64,000 nucleotides of DNA. Source: Fibrobacterales bacterium Fibro_02 (lineage in GTDB: Bacteria > Fibrobacterota > Fibrobacteria > Fibrobacterales > Fibrobacteraceae). This document shows, one piece after another, positions 22,842-30,316 of this stretch. Positions within the stretch are counted from its first letter, which is position 1; each line of letters opens with the position of its first letter. Location: assembly GCA_001603905.1 (NCBI GenBank), contig LVAE01000007.1, positions 1-64,000 on the forward strand. Reading direction: 5' to 3'. The position numbers were made by a program, and so were the translations under genes. Under the pieces are notes generated by a model that saw only the letters and a list, made by a program, of their open reading frames with translations, made no database searches and was not told the origin of the DNA.

Positions 22842-23934
22842 GAAATTTACTTTTATCTCGGGGAGCATCGCACTTCTGTCGCTGATGGCCTGTGGTGACG
22901 CCGGTACGACTGCCGGTGGAACGATTGACCCGAATACCATTGCCGATGCGAGCAGCTCATCTGAAATGAGTTCCTCGTCGGTTGATCCTGATGTGGGTGG
23001 ATCCAGTTCGTCTGAAATGAATTCTTCGTCGAATGACATTCCGAAGAACATGAGCAGTAGCTCGGTCGGCGGTCACGATATAAATCCGATTCCAGGGTCA
23101 TCTTCTGCCGTGCAGGAACCGTCACTTTTGGTGAAGAATTCGCACTTTGTGTGTAATCACGAATATGTCGAATTGCCTGAAACGGATGACATTAATGCAT
23201 TGCGTCCGGTAGCGACTATTTACGAACCGGATGAAGAAGGATTTTCGTTCGTTGACATGGGGTATGTAGCGGAGATGCCTTGTGGGTCTTATTATGAAAA
23301 TCTCAAGGCCGTAGTCTCTGGCGATACTCTCTATGTTACGGGTGACTTTGTGGATTCATTTGTCGATTGTATATGCCCGACGGAGATGTCTTTCAGGGTG
23401 CAGAATGATCCCGCTTTTGAAAATGTATCGTGGGTTTCGTTTGATGTCAGGGCTACTTTGCCGCTAGCGAAGGAAAAAGGCGTGGGCGAGCAATCTTCAT
23501 CTAGCCTCGTGCAAAGTTCTTCGTCGCAGGAGATTAGTCTGGGGCCAGACCTGACGGCGCTGGAACTGAACGGCTATGAAAGAGGTCAATGCCTGAAAGA
23601 TGGCTTGGCCGCCAAGCCTGTCGCAAAGAATGCAGCCTCTGAACTCCCCGAAGCAAAGCAGATTACTTATTTGAACGGCAAAACTGTTCTGACTTTGGAA
23701 AATGTGATAGACTATTGCGGAATAGAAGCGAAGGTTTCTCAAAAGATGGTCGGCGACACCTTGATGCTGGACTATTACGACCAAACTAATGTGACCAAGT
23801 GCATCTGCAATATGGAAAAAATTGATTTCCTGCTTGAGCCGGAAAATACGGCTGCCAAGTATGTCATGTTCAAGGATGTCGTGTACTGGATCGATGAGAT
23901 TATGTATGAGGTTGATCCTGAATGGGACTATTAG
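22834..23934 (+). CDS. Serine-rich lipoprotein with a duplicated Cys-containing domain
   Basis: A 366-residue lipoprotein: signal with lipobox ALLSLMAC, then a polyserine region (ASSSSEMSSSS and similar, about 32-90). Two similar domains follow. The first holds MPCGSYYEN and SGDTLYVTG, closing with DCICPTEMSF (about 148-190). The second holds DYCGIEAK and VGDTLMLDY, closing with KCICNMEKIDF (about 290-335). The shared C-G, GDTL and C-I-C positions show an internal duplication, separated by a second Ser-rich linker (SSSSLVQSSSS). The gene overlaps the TIGR02147 gene by eight bases and has GGGGGAC as ribosome site. It is probably a surface or periplasmic lipoprotein; function unknown. Confidence 0.75.
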   Translation: MLKKFTFISGSIALLSLMACGDAGTTAGGTIDPNTIADASSSSEMSSSSVDPDVGGSSSSEMNSSSNDIPKNMSSSSVGGHDINPIPGSSSAVQEPSLLVKNSHFVCNHEYVELPETDDINALRPVATIYEPDEEGFSFVDMGYVAEMPCGSYYENLKAVVSGDTLYVTGDFVDSFVDCICPTEMSFRVQNDPAFENVSWVSFDVRATLPLAKEKGVGEQSSSSLVQSSSSQEISLGPDLTALELNGYERGQCLKDGLAAKPVAKNAASELPEAKQITYLNGKTVLTLENVIDYCGIEAKVSQKMVGDTLMLDYYDQTNVTKCICNMEKIDFLLEPENTAAKYVMFKDVVYWIDEIMYEVDPEWDY

Positions 23935-24009
23935 AACGGAATGTTGTTCTGTTAGTCTGCTTGAACCTGCTTCAACTGCTTGCCATTTATTTGCTATTTT
24001 GTAGCCGAA

Positions 24010-24960
24010 ATGAGTGGCAATCTGATTTTTAAATCGCGCAGCTTGAGCTTTGCTGATGTCTCGCTTTCTGTCGAGCCGCTGGAAAAGGATCCGCAGAAGG
24101 TTCCTTATGTGGCGTGGTTCGTGGGCGAGAAACTTTTTTACCGTAGTGATGCGTGTCATTGTTTTGAGGAACTTGAGTTTTTTGCAAAGCGCACCGCTGG
24201 CTATAGGTTGAATGAGCCTGCGGCTGGTTCTGCGGCGGGGGAGGCTTCGCTGCAGTTGCTTTCGCCGGAGCACTTGGCGCCTGTATTCCTGATGTGGCCG
24301 CACCGTCGCTTTAACGTGCGACTTTCCGATGCAGCCAAGCCTGAAGTCCCGATGATGGACGGTTCTGCGATTCCGTTCTTCTGCGAGATGCGAAAATTCT
24401 GCGGAGCTCCCGAAGAACTCGTCTTTTACGATGCTCCTGTTCATGCCGAGTGGGACTTGGACAGCGACGCTTCCATCTACGGTCATGTTCGCATCACTCC
24501 TGCCGAAACCTTCGAAGTCGAATACGTGCTGGACCGCAATGTGGCTCGCGACGGTTACGACCTGAAGTCGGCGGCGTCCGTCTCCATTTATTCGCCCGAG
24601 AACTTGTACCAAATTTTCATGGCGCGCACCTTCATTCACCAGGTGGAACTGGAACGCGCCCGTGCGGCGGGCCTCCTTGCTGGAGTCGATGAATCCTGCG
24701 GATTACTACTCGATGATAGTTTGTGCGTTGAAAAATCGAGTGGCTGTTGCGAAAATACTCCGTCAACATCGCCTAAATTCCGCATCGCGAACGAACCTGC
24801 GATGCATAAAATACTAGATTTGATTGGAGACCTGAGTTTTATCTGTCCGGCCCTTCCGAGGGTCAGAATCGAAATCACCAACGGTGGGCACGTGTCCCAT
24901 CGGCAAATTATGGAGAAAATCATTCCTTATGTCCATGCTGGAATCTTTACCCAAGTCTAA
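24010..24960 (+). CDS. lpxC: Divergent UDP-3-O-acyl-N-acetylglucosamine deacetylase (LpxC-like)
   Basis: A 316-residue protein that shows the LpxC motifs in order: SPEHL (E87, H88, the catalytic Glu and first zinc His), MDGSAIPF, FMARTF in the second domain, ERARAAGLLAG, and HKILDLIGDL (H266, K267, D270) followed by NGGHVSH (H294). All zinc ligands and catalytic residues are thus kept. It differs from typical LpxC in the N-terminal domain, where the GxGLHSG and GxxIDN motifs are absent, and in a Cys/Ser-rich insert near 236-255. LpxC commits to lipid A synthesis in the cytoplasm. FabZ, encoded next with a 32-base overlap, is fused to LpxC in Bacteroidota, which supports the call. Confidence 0.8.
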   Translation: MSGNLIFKSRSLSFADVSLSVEPLEKDPQKVPYVAWFVGEKLFYRSDACHCFEELEFFAKRTAGYRLNEPAAGSAAGEASLQLLSPEHLAPVFLMWPHRRFNVRLSDAAKPEVPMMDGSAIPFFCEMRKFCGAPEELVFYDAPVHAEWDLDSDASIYGHVRITPAETFEVEYVLDRNVARDGYDLKSAASVSIYSPENLYQIFMARTFIHQVELERARAAGLLAGVDESCGLLLDDSLCVEKSSGCCENTPSTSPKFRIANEPAMHKILDLIGDLSFICPALPRVRIEITNGGHVSHRQIMEKIIPYVHAGIFTQV

Positions 24961-25420
24961 TGTCGCCGGAATCCTCTACGATGCCGAAGTCGTTCACAGC
25001 GTTCTTCCGCAGAAGGCTCCGTTCGCCTTTGTCGATGAAATCTTGAGCCTCGATGCCGAAAACATGGAAATCGTTGCCAAGTGGCACTTGACCGGCGAAG
25101 AAGGTTTCCTCAAGGGACATTTCCCGGGCAATCCTGTGCTCCCCGGCGTGATTCAGATTGAATCCATGGCCCAGGCCGCCACGCTCCTCACCATGATCGG
25201 TCGCGAAGCCGAAACCACGGGCAAGCGCCCCGCCTTCATGGGTGTCGAAAACTGCCGTTTCCGCGCTCCGGTGATTCCGAAGGCCGAAATTGTCCTGAAG
25301 GCGAAGCTCATCATGGCCCGCCACGGTATTTACAAGTACAGCGGCGAACTCCTGACCGTCGATGCCGAAGGCAAGGAAACGCTCTGCACCAAGGCCGACT
25401 TTAGCGCCGCTATGGTGTAG
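24929..25420 (+). CDS. fabZ: 3-hydroxyacyl-ACP dehydratase FabZ
   Basis: A 163-residue hot-dog fold enzyme. The active-site motif is GHFPGNPVLPGVIQIESMAQAA, here with the catalytic His in GHFPG and the Glu in IESMAQ; the N-terminal LPQKAPFAFVDEIL corresponds to the family's LPHRYPFLLVDRV. FabZ dehydrates 3-hydroxyacyl-ACP in fatty acid synthesis and competes with LpxA/LpxC for the 3-hydroxymyristoyl pool. The gene begins inside the end of the LpxC-like gene. ATG 24929 or 24935 could be the start; both give the same domain. A repeat hairpin and a terminator hairpin follow. Confidence 0.92.
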   Translation: MSMLESLPKSNVAGILYDAEVVHSVLPQKAPFAFVDEILSLDAENMEIVAKWHLTGEEGFLKGHFPGNPVLPGVIQIESMAQAATLLTMIGREAETTGKRPAFMGVENCRFRAPVIPKAEIVLKAKLIMARHGIYKYSGELLTVDAEGKETLCTKADFSAAMV

Positions 25421-25440
25421 TCTTATTATTGGCTAAAAAA

Positions 25441-25470
25441 GGAGATCCCTGACCAAGTCAGGGATGACAT
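25441..25470 (-). repeat. GTCAT palindromic intergenic repeat, copy 2 (reverse orientation)
   Basis: GGAGATCCCTGA, loop CCAAG, TCAGGGATGACAT: on the minus strand it reads GTCATCCCTGA and ends GATCTCC, the same frame as the copies at 20096 and 42717. It lies behind fabZ. Confidence 0.7.
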
Positions 25471-25483
25471 CAGTAAAAAATGC

Positions 25484-25501
25484 GCCCGCACGAATGCGGG
25501 C
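25484..25501. terminator. Hairpin terminator between fabZ and the YciO-like gene
   Basis: GCCCGCA, loop CGAA, TGCGGGC. An A-run (AAAAAA) lies on the left and TTCTCTATTT on the right, so it can serve both converging genes; the left A-run makes the best U-tract for the minus-strand gene. Confidence 0.75.
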
Positions 25502-25509
25502 TTCTCTAT

Positions 25510-26103
25510 TTAAGGGTCGAGTAAGTCGCCACGAAGGACTTCAACCTGGTCGCCGATCAAACTGATGATGTTGGTCGGATTGATTTCGATGGGGCCGCAG
25601 TCAACCATCATGTCGACGGAATGTTCGAAGGTCTTCCAAATTTCATCCGGCTCGTACATGTCTTCGTCGGTGAGCTTGGCGGCCGTACTCAGGATCGGCT
25701 TGTCGAAATGCTGGAAAAGTTCCTTGAAGAACGGGTGCGTCGGCATCCTCACGCCGATTTCCGGGCGCTTGACGTCCAGGCGGCGGGCGATATGCGGGTC
25801 GGCGGGCAAAATAAACGTGTAGGGCCCGGGCACGCGCGGCTTCATGATATTGAATGCAAAGTTGTCTACACGGGCGTAGTCGGTCGCCTTGCGAATGTCC
25901 GGAATAATGAGTGCCATGAAGAACTTCTTCATCGGCTTCTTGAGGGCATAAAGCTTGTGGATTGCCTTGGGCGATTCGGCGTTACAGCCGATGGCGTAAC
26001 CGGATTCGGTAGGGTAGAGTACGAGACCGTCGTCTTCGAGGGCGGCCGCTGCAAGCTTCACGATTCGCGCTTGCGGATTAACGGGATGAACTTCAAAACG
26101 CAT
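25510..26103 (-). CDS. Sua5/YciO/YrdC-family protein (threonylcarbamoyl-AMP synthase-like)
   Basis: A 197-residue YrdC-domain protein. LYPTESGYAIGCNAESPKAI matches the ATP/threonine pocket of the family (YPTET.YGLGC), KKPMKKFFMALI replaces the classical KxRxxxxPL segment, and VPGPYTFILPA and VRMPTHP follow. The altered KR motif is typical of the YciO branch, which is less well understood than TsaC/Sua5. The family makes threonylcarbamoyl-AMP for the t6A37 base of ANN-reading tRNAs. The gene is last in a minus-strand set with YraN 21 bases upstream. Confidence 0.85.
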   Translation of the reverse strand: MRFEVHPVNPQARIVKLAAAALEDDGLVLYPTESGYAIGCNAESPKAIHKLYALKKPMKKFFMALIIPDIRKATDYARVDNFAFNIMKPRVPGPYTFILPADPHIARRLDVKRPEIGVRMPTHPFFKELFQHFDKPILSTAAKLTDEDMYEPDEIWKTFEHSVDMMVDCGPIEINPTNIISLIGDQVEVLRGDLLDP

Positions 26104-26124
26104 GGCGATAATATAGATTATCCG

Positions 26125-26532
26125 CTAACATTGCGGAATGACTTGGGTGCCTTCGAAGGCGTTCTTGATATGCGAAAAATGGAGCGGTTTCTGGTAGACT
26201 CGTGCCGAGAGAACGTCAAATCGGCAAGGCTGGTCGAATCCCTTGGGGGCTGCCTCTTTTTGCGTGTGCAAGAAATGGCAGGCGGTCTTCCAGATTTTCT
26301 TCTGCTTGGCCGCATTCACGCGGGCCGCCGGGTTCCCTTGCTGGTTGTTCCAGACGGACTTGACTTCTACGAATACAACTGTTTCTCCGTCCTTGGCAAC
26401 AATGTCGAGCTCTCCGCCCTGGTAGGCGTAGTTGCGTGCGACAATCTCATAGCCTTCGCGGCAGAGATAGGCTGCTGCCTGGGTCTCGATGAAATTTCCC
26501 TTGGGCTTGTTGCTTGATTTTACGGAGGTCAT
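26125..26532 (-). CDS. yraN: YraN family protein (UPF0102), predicted endonuclease
   Basis: A 135-residue protein with the YraN nuclease-like core: an N-terminal GNFIETQAAAYLCREGYEIVARNY, then GGELDIVAKDGETVVFVEVK, which carries the E-x-D...E-x-K catalytic pattern of Holliday-junction resolvase-like nucleases. The C-terminal part has CRFDVL. The true role of YraN is unclear. Its start codon shares a base with the stop of the upstream kinase gene (TAATG on the minus strand), so they are translated together. The YciO-like gene follows. Confidence 0.92.
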   Translation of the reverse strand: MTSVKSSNKPKGNFIETQAAAYLCREGYEIVARNYAYQGGELDIVAKDGETVVFVEVKSVWNNQQGNPAARVNAAKQKKIWKTACHFLHTQKEAAPKGFDQPCRFDVLSARVYQKPLHFSHIKNAFEGTQVIPQC

Positions 26533-28043
26533 TACGGCAGTTCCATCCCGAGCAGGCGAATTTCCGAGATCGCGAAGTCCTCGTTCTCACCGTCGTAGAT
26601 TTCGTCGAGGTAGATTTTGAGTTCGCTGGTTTCCATTGCCTGAATGTTCGGGTACTGCATGCCGCGGACATTATCGAGCTTGATCTTCTGCTTGAAACCG
26701 TCCTTGGTTTCTAGCGTGATTGTCTTGGGCTTTTTGAAAATGCGGAAACGGTCGCCGAAGGCATCGTCTACGGATTTCTGGTATCCGACGGCAATTCCGA
26801 AATGGGTGACGATGGCGTTGTTGTCGAAATACAGCGTGAGGACCGGGTTCTGCGGCTTTTGCGGCATCGTGTAGAGCCATGCGGTTTTGAGGTCGTTGTC
26901 GTTCAAGTTCTTGAGCGGGTAGCCGCTGCTTTCTTCGACTTCAAGCGCTTTGGTCTCGTAGTTGCCAAGAGCGTCGCTCCATTCCAGTTCCCGCAGGGTG
27001 CTCTCGGGCTTGTGCGTGAGCATCAGGAGAATCAGCAGCATGATGATGAGCGGGAAAATGAAAATGGCGAGCGCTGTGAGCTTTTTCTGGAGCATGCGGG
27101 CGCGCGGCGTAATGATGTTCGCCATTTCGGTGATGGAGGCCGTGTGGCGGCGCAGTAGGGATCCTCCCATGGTGGGGCGGGGTGTCTGGCGGGTTCCCTT
27201 GTCCGGAGGGAAAACCTGGTCGCAGGCATCCAAAAATTCCTGCATGTCGTGGAAGCGCTCGTTCAGCTTTTTCTTGAGGCACTTGAGAATTAACTGCGAA
27301 AGTCCTGGCGGCATGTCCTTGCGGAAAAGCTCCGGTGCAGGCGGCTGTTCCTGAACGTGCTTGAGTGCGATTTCGACGGGACGGTTGCCTTCGAAGGGGA
27401 GTCGTCCGCAGGTCATTTCGAAGAGGATGACGCCCATGCTGTAAATGTCGGACTGGATGGTGACATTGTCGCCGTGGCATTGTTCCGGTGACATGTATTC
27501 GGGGGTGCCCATGGTCATGCCTGTTCGCGTAAGGCGGTCCTTTTCCATTTCCTGGATGTAGGAAATGCCGAAGTCCATGATGAAGACGCGGTTGTCGCGC
27601 GTCAGCATGATGTTGGAAGGTTTTACGTCGCGGTGGACGATGCCCTTGTTGTGGGCGGAAAGCAGGCCGCGTGCGATTTGGCGGATGATGACTTCGATGG
27701 CCTCAAAGGATAGCTGTTCCTTTTTATGCAGGATGTCGGCGAGGTTGGTTCCTTCGACATAGGTCATCGCGATAAAAAGTTGGTTGTTTTGCTGACCGAA
27801 GTCAAAAACGTGGACGATGTTCTGGTGGTCCAGCTCTTTCATCGCCTGGGCTTCCAAGTAGAAACGCTTGATTGCTTCTTCATCGGAGGAGGCATCCAGA
27901 ATCTTGAATGCGACAATTCGATTCAGTCTTTTGTCCATCGCCTTGTAAACATTGCCCATTCCGCCTTTGCCGAGGGCTCCGATGAGGTCATAGTTTTCGT
28001 TGAAGGGGCGTGGAAAAATTTCTTGTTTCTGAGGTGCAATCAT
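26532..28043 (-). CDS. Membrane-anchored Ser/Thr protein kinase with extracytoplasmic discoidin-like domain
   Basis: A 503-residue protein. Residues 17-280 form a complete Hanks kinase: Gly loop GALGKGGMG (22-30), Lys47 in AFKIL, HRDVKPSN (137-144), DFG (157-159), and an activation loop with three Thr (172, 174, 177) before PEYMSPE. A single membrane helix (LTALAIFIFPLIIMLLILLML) near 325-345 follows a basic linker. The outer part (about 355-500) is beta-rich and contains SSGYPLKNLNDNDLKTAW, the pattern of F5/8-type (discoidin-like) or NADase-type glycan-binding domains. All catalytic residues are kept. The gene starts within the stop of the FHA-ABC transporter gene (ATGA), so the kinase and a phosphothreonine-binding transporter are made together. 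Confidence 0.9.
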   Translation of the reverse strand: MIAPQKQEIFPRPFNENYDLIGALGKGGMGNVYKAMDKRLNRIVAFKILDASSDEEAIKRFYLEAQAMKELDHQNIVHVFDFGQQNNQLFIAMTYVEGTNLADILHKKEQLSFEAIEVIIRQIARGLLSAHNKGIVHRDVKPSNIMLTRDNRVFIMDFGISYIQEMEKDRLTRTGMTMGTPEYMSPEQCHGDNVTIQSDIYSMGVILFEMTCGRLPFEGNRPVEIALKHVQEQPPAPELFRKDMPPGLSQLILKCLKKKLNERFHDMQEFLDACDQVFPPDKGTRQTPRPTMGGSLLRRHTASITEMANIITPRARMLQKKLTALAIFIFPLIIMLLILLMLTHKPESTLRELEWSDALGNYETKALEVEESSGYPLKNLNDNDLKTAWLYTMPQKPQNPVLTLYFDNNAIVTHFGIAVGYQKSVDDAFGDRFRIFKKPKTITLETKDGFKQKIKLDNVRGMQYPNIQAMETSELKIYLDEIYDGENEDFAISEIRLLGMELP

Positions 28044-30154
28044 TTTGCTTTCTTGGAATAGTTAAGTTTTATAACAACGACAATATAAAAACATACGGCG
28101 ATTGCGAGTGCCGAAATAACGTTTTCGATGGGGTCGTTTCTCTCTAAAAAAAGATTCAGCAGGTTTGTCTGGTTGTAGCGGGACCAGATGACATAAGATA
28201 GGGTGCGGCCAAGTGGCAGCATCTGGTCAAGCGGAACGAGCGCTCCGGCAAGGGCAACCTGCGGAATGATGAGGAGCGGCAACATGGCGTTCGCCTGTCC
28301 CTGGTTCTTGGCGAAGGTACTGACAGTGAGCCCGACGGCGACGGGCGGGATAACCATGACGGCAATCGACAGGAGCAACGATGAAATGGAAACGTGGGCT
28401 GAAATCCGGAAATGGATAAACGCATAGACGACGATGGTTTGCAAGAAAGCGACCAACGTGGGAATCGTGGCCTTGGCAATCAGCGTGGGGAGTATCGCGA
28501 TTCCCTTGCGGAATTCGGCCTGGAGAATTTCTTTTTCCTGGACGATTTCACGGATGGACAGTGAAAGGGCGAGCCAGTTGGCGCAGAGGATGAGTGCGAA
28601 GGCGACAATCCAGAGCGACGAAAGTTCCGAGAATATCTGCGAGAACAAGAATCCGATAACGAGGGGCTGCAACAGGAGCGTCAGGAATTTGCCCTTGTCG
28701 CGGAACCACTGCTTGGCGGTAAGTCCCATTTTGTAGAACAGGACCGGAGGATGCTTGACCTTTGGGAAATAACAGGGGGCTGTATCTTCGGTGGCGTGGT
28801 TCGTGCCGTTGACTGCTTCGGAAGAATGGGCGGTTGGAATGGCGCGACTATTGAACAGCGTTTTCCATTGGGTGGCCGTTTCGTCATTCAGGTTCGCGAG
28901 AATCTTTTCGGGGTCGTCGCTTTCGAAGAAACGGTAAGCTTCTTCGGGGCTTCCGTAGAAGGCCTGTTCGCCCTGGTGCAACACGAGGACCTTGTTTGCA
29001 ATTTCGAGCGCCTCGTAGCTGTGGGTCGTGAGAATGACGGTGTGGCCGAGGAAGGCAAGCTGTTTCAGGTGCGTACAGAGGATTTTTGAATTGTACGGAT
29101 CCAGTCCCGAAAGCGGTTCGTCGAGGACAATCAGCCCCGGATTTCCCATAAGTTCGTGGGCGAGGGCGGCTCGGCGGCATTCGCCGCCGCTGAGCGTCTT
29201 CACGGGGTTCTGCATCCTTTCGCTCAGCCCGAAAAGTTCGCCGAACTTTTCGAGCCGCCCCGTGGCATTCTTCTTAAAGTCTTCGACACTCATGCCGGTA
29301 CGTCCGCCGTCCATCAGCGTTTCTTTGACGGTGAGGTCGCGCCTGAGTTCAAGATCCTGCTCCAGGAAGGCGATATGCTTCCGGATTTCCTCGTTGCGGT
29401 AGTCGAGCCCGCCGATGCGGACAGACGAATTTTCGCCTTTCTTGAGTTTTCCTTGCAGCAATCTCAAGAGTGTTGACTTTCCCTGTCCCGAACGCCCGAT
29501 GATGGCGAGAATTTCGCCGGCGGGAAGCTTGAAATTGATCCCTGACAAAATCTGCTTTTTCCCTGCGAAGACATCCAGGTTGGAAACTTCAACATCGAAT
29601 CCCAGGGGAAGGTTCTTGCAGGTCAGCTGTTGCATGGAATAATGGAACGTGCAACTGGGTAATCGAACGGTCTGGCCTTCCTTCAGCTGAAGCAACTTGG
29701 TAGCTTTTCCGTGCATGTTGACCAATTTTTCGTTGAAGCGAATTTCAGCGGAACCCGCCTGTGTTCTTGCGGAAACGCCTTCGGGAATGTCCATGTGCAG
29801 GTCGTCGAGCGATTCCCATTTCTCGTGGAGCAACTTCGTTTGGACGAGGTCGTGCTCGGCGGACTCCATGAGCAATAGCTGTAGACGCCCGCCTTTTAGG
29901 GTCGCTCGCAACTGTAGCGGTCCAATCAGAATGACATCGCCGTCTTCAAGGGGGCGTTCTGCGGTATCGCTTCCGTTCACCTGGGTGACGCTGTTTTGTG
30001 AAAGGTTCTTTAGAATCCATTGCCCATCCGCATTTTCAATCACGGCGTGGTAACGCGAAACCATCGGGTTGTCAAGCACCAGGGAATTGTCTGGCTTGCG
30101 ACCGATGGAAAACGGCTCGCCGATTTGCGGAGTGATGATTCTAAACGACTGCAT
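28040..30154 (-). CDS. FHA domain-containing ABC exporter (ABCG-like, ATPase and permease in one chain)
   Basis: A 704-residue protein from the ATG at 30154. Residues 1-85 are an FHA domain with all phosphothreonine-binding positions: G18-R19, S33-R34-Y35-H36, N60-G61. Residues 95-180 are uncertain and may be a degenerate second domain. The nucleotide-binding domain has Walker A GRSGQGKST (220-228), signature LSGGE (321-325) and Walker B LIVLDEP (341-347). The last 220 residues carry about six membrane helices of the ABC-2 type. The order FHA-ATPase-permease is that of Mycobacterium tuberculosis Rv1747, whose neighbour is kinase PknF. A TTG at 30256 would add 34 residues; the ATG start begins right at the FHA fold. 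The kinase gene overlaps its end. Confidence 0.88.
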   Translation of the reverse strand: MQSFRIITPQIGEPFSIGRKPDNSLVLDNPMVSRYHAVIENADGQWILKNLSQNSVTQVNGSDTAERPLEDGDVILIGPLQLRATLKGGRLQLLLMESAEHDLVQTKLLHEKWESLDDLHMDIPEGVSARTQAGSAEIRFNEKLVNMHGKATKLLQLKEGQTVRLPSCTFHYSMQQLTCKNLPLGFDVEVSNLDVFAGKKQILSGINFKLPAGEILAIIGRSGQGKSTLLRLLQGKLKKGENSSVRIGGLDYRNEEIRKHIAFLEQDLELRRDLTVKETLMDGGRTGMSVEDFKKNATGRLEKFGELFGLSERMQNPVKTLSGGECRRAALAHELMGNPGLIVLDEPLSGLDPYNSKILCTHLKQLAFLGHTVILTTHSYEALEIANKVLVLHQGEQAFYGSPEEAYRFFESDDPEKILANLNDETATQWKTLFNSRAIPTAHSSEAVNGTNHATEDTAPCYFPKVKHPPVLFYKMGLTAKQWFRDKGKFLTLLLQPLVIGFLFSQIFSELSSLWIVAFALILCANWLALSLSIREIVQEKEILQAEFRKGIAILPTLIAKATIPTLVAFLQTIVVYAFIHFRISAHVSISSLLLSIAVMVIPPVAVGLTVSTFAKNQGQANAMLPLLIIPQVALAGALVPLDQMLPLGRTLSYVIWSRYNQTNLLNLFLERNDPIENVISALAIAVCFYIVVVIKLNYSKKAK

Positions 30155-30316
30155 AATAGAAGTGAGGTCAGGCTTCGCCTTTTGAGGTTTGAGTTCGGTC
30201 GCGTGCGCTCCCTTTGAGCTTGATAATCGCGCCCATGGCGCCAATTTTTTGCTCAAAGCCTTGCTTGCAAGGCGACCTCATTGCTCAAAGTGAGCCGAAG
30301 GCGAACGTGCTGAATG
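30155..30316. other. Hairpin-rich spacer between aspartate aminotransferase and FHA-ABC exporter genes
   Basis: This 162-base stretch carries several short inverted repeats, including GCGCCCATGGCGCC (30225-30238) and CCTTGCTTGCAAGG (30258-30271). It would form stem-loops in the minus-strand transcript between two genes read in the same direction. No open reading frame of its own is convincing. Confidence 0.4.

Noticed and set aside
24010-24960. LpxC-like gene as a decayed copy
   Set aside because: Glu87, His88, His266, Lys267, Asp270 and His294 are all present in the right order, and the frame is open.
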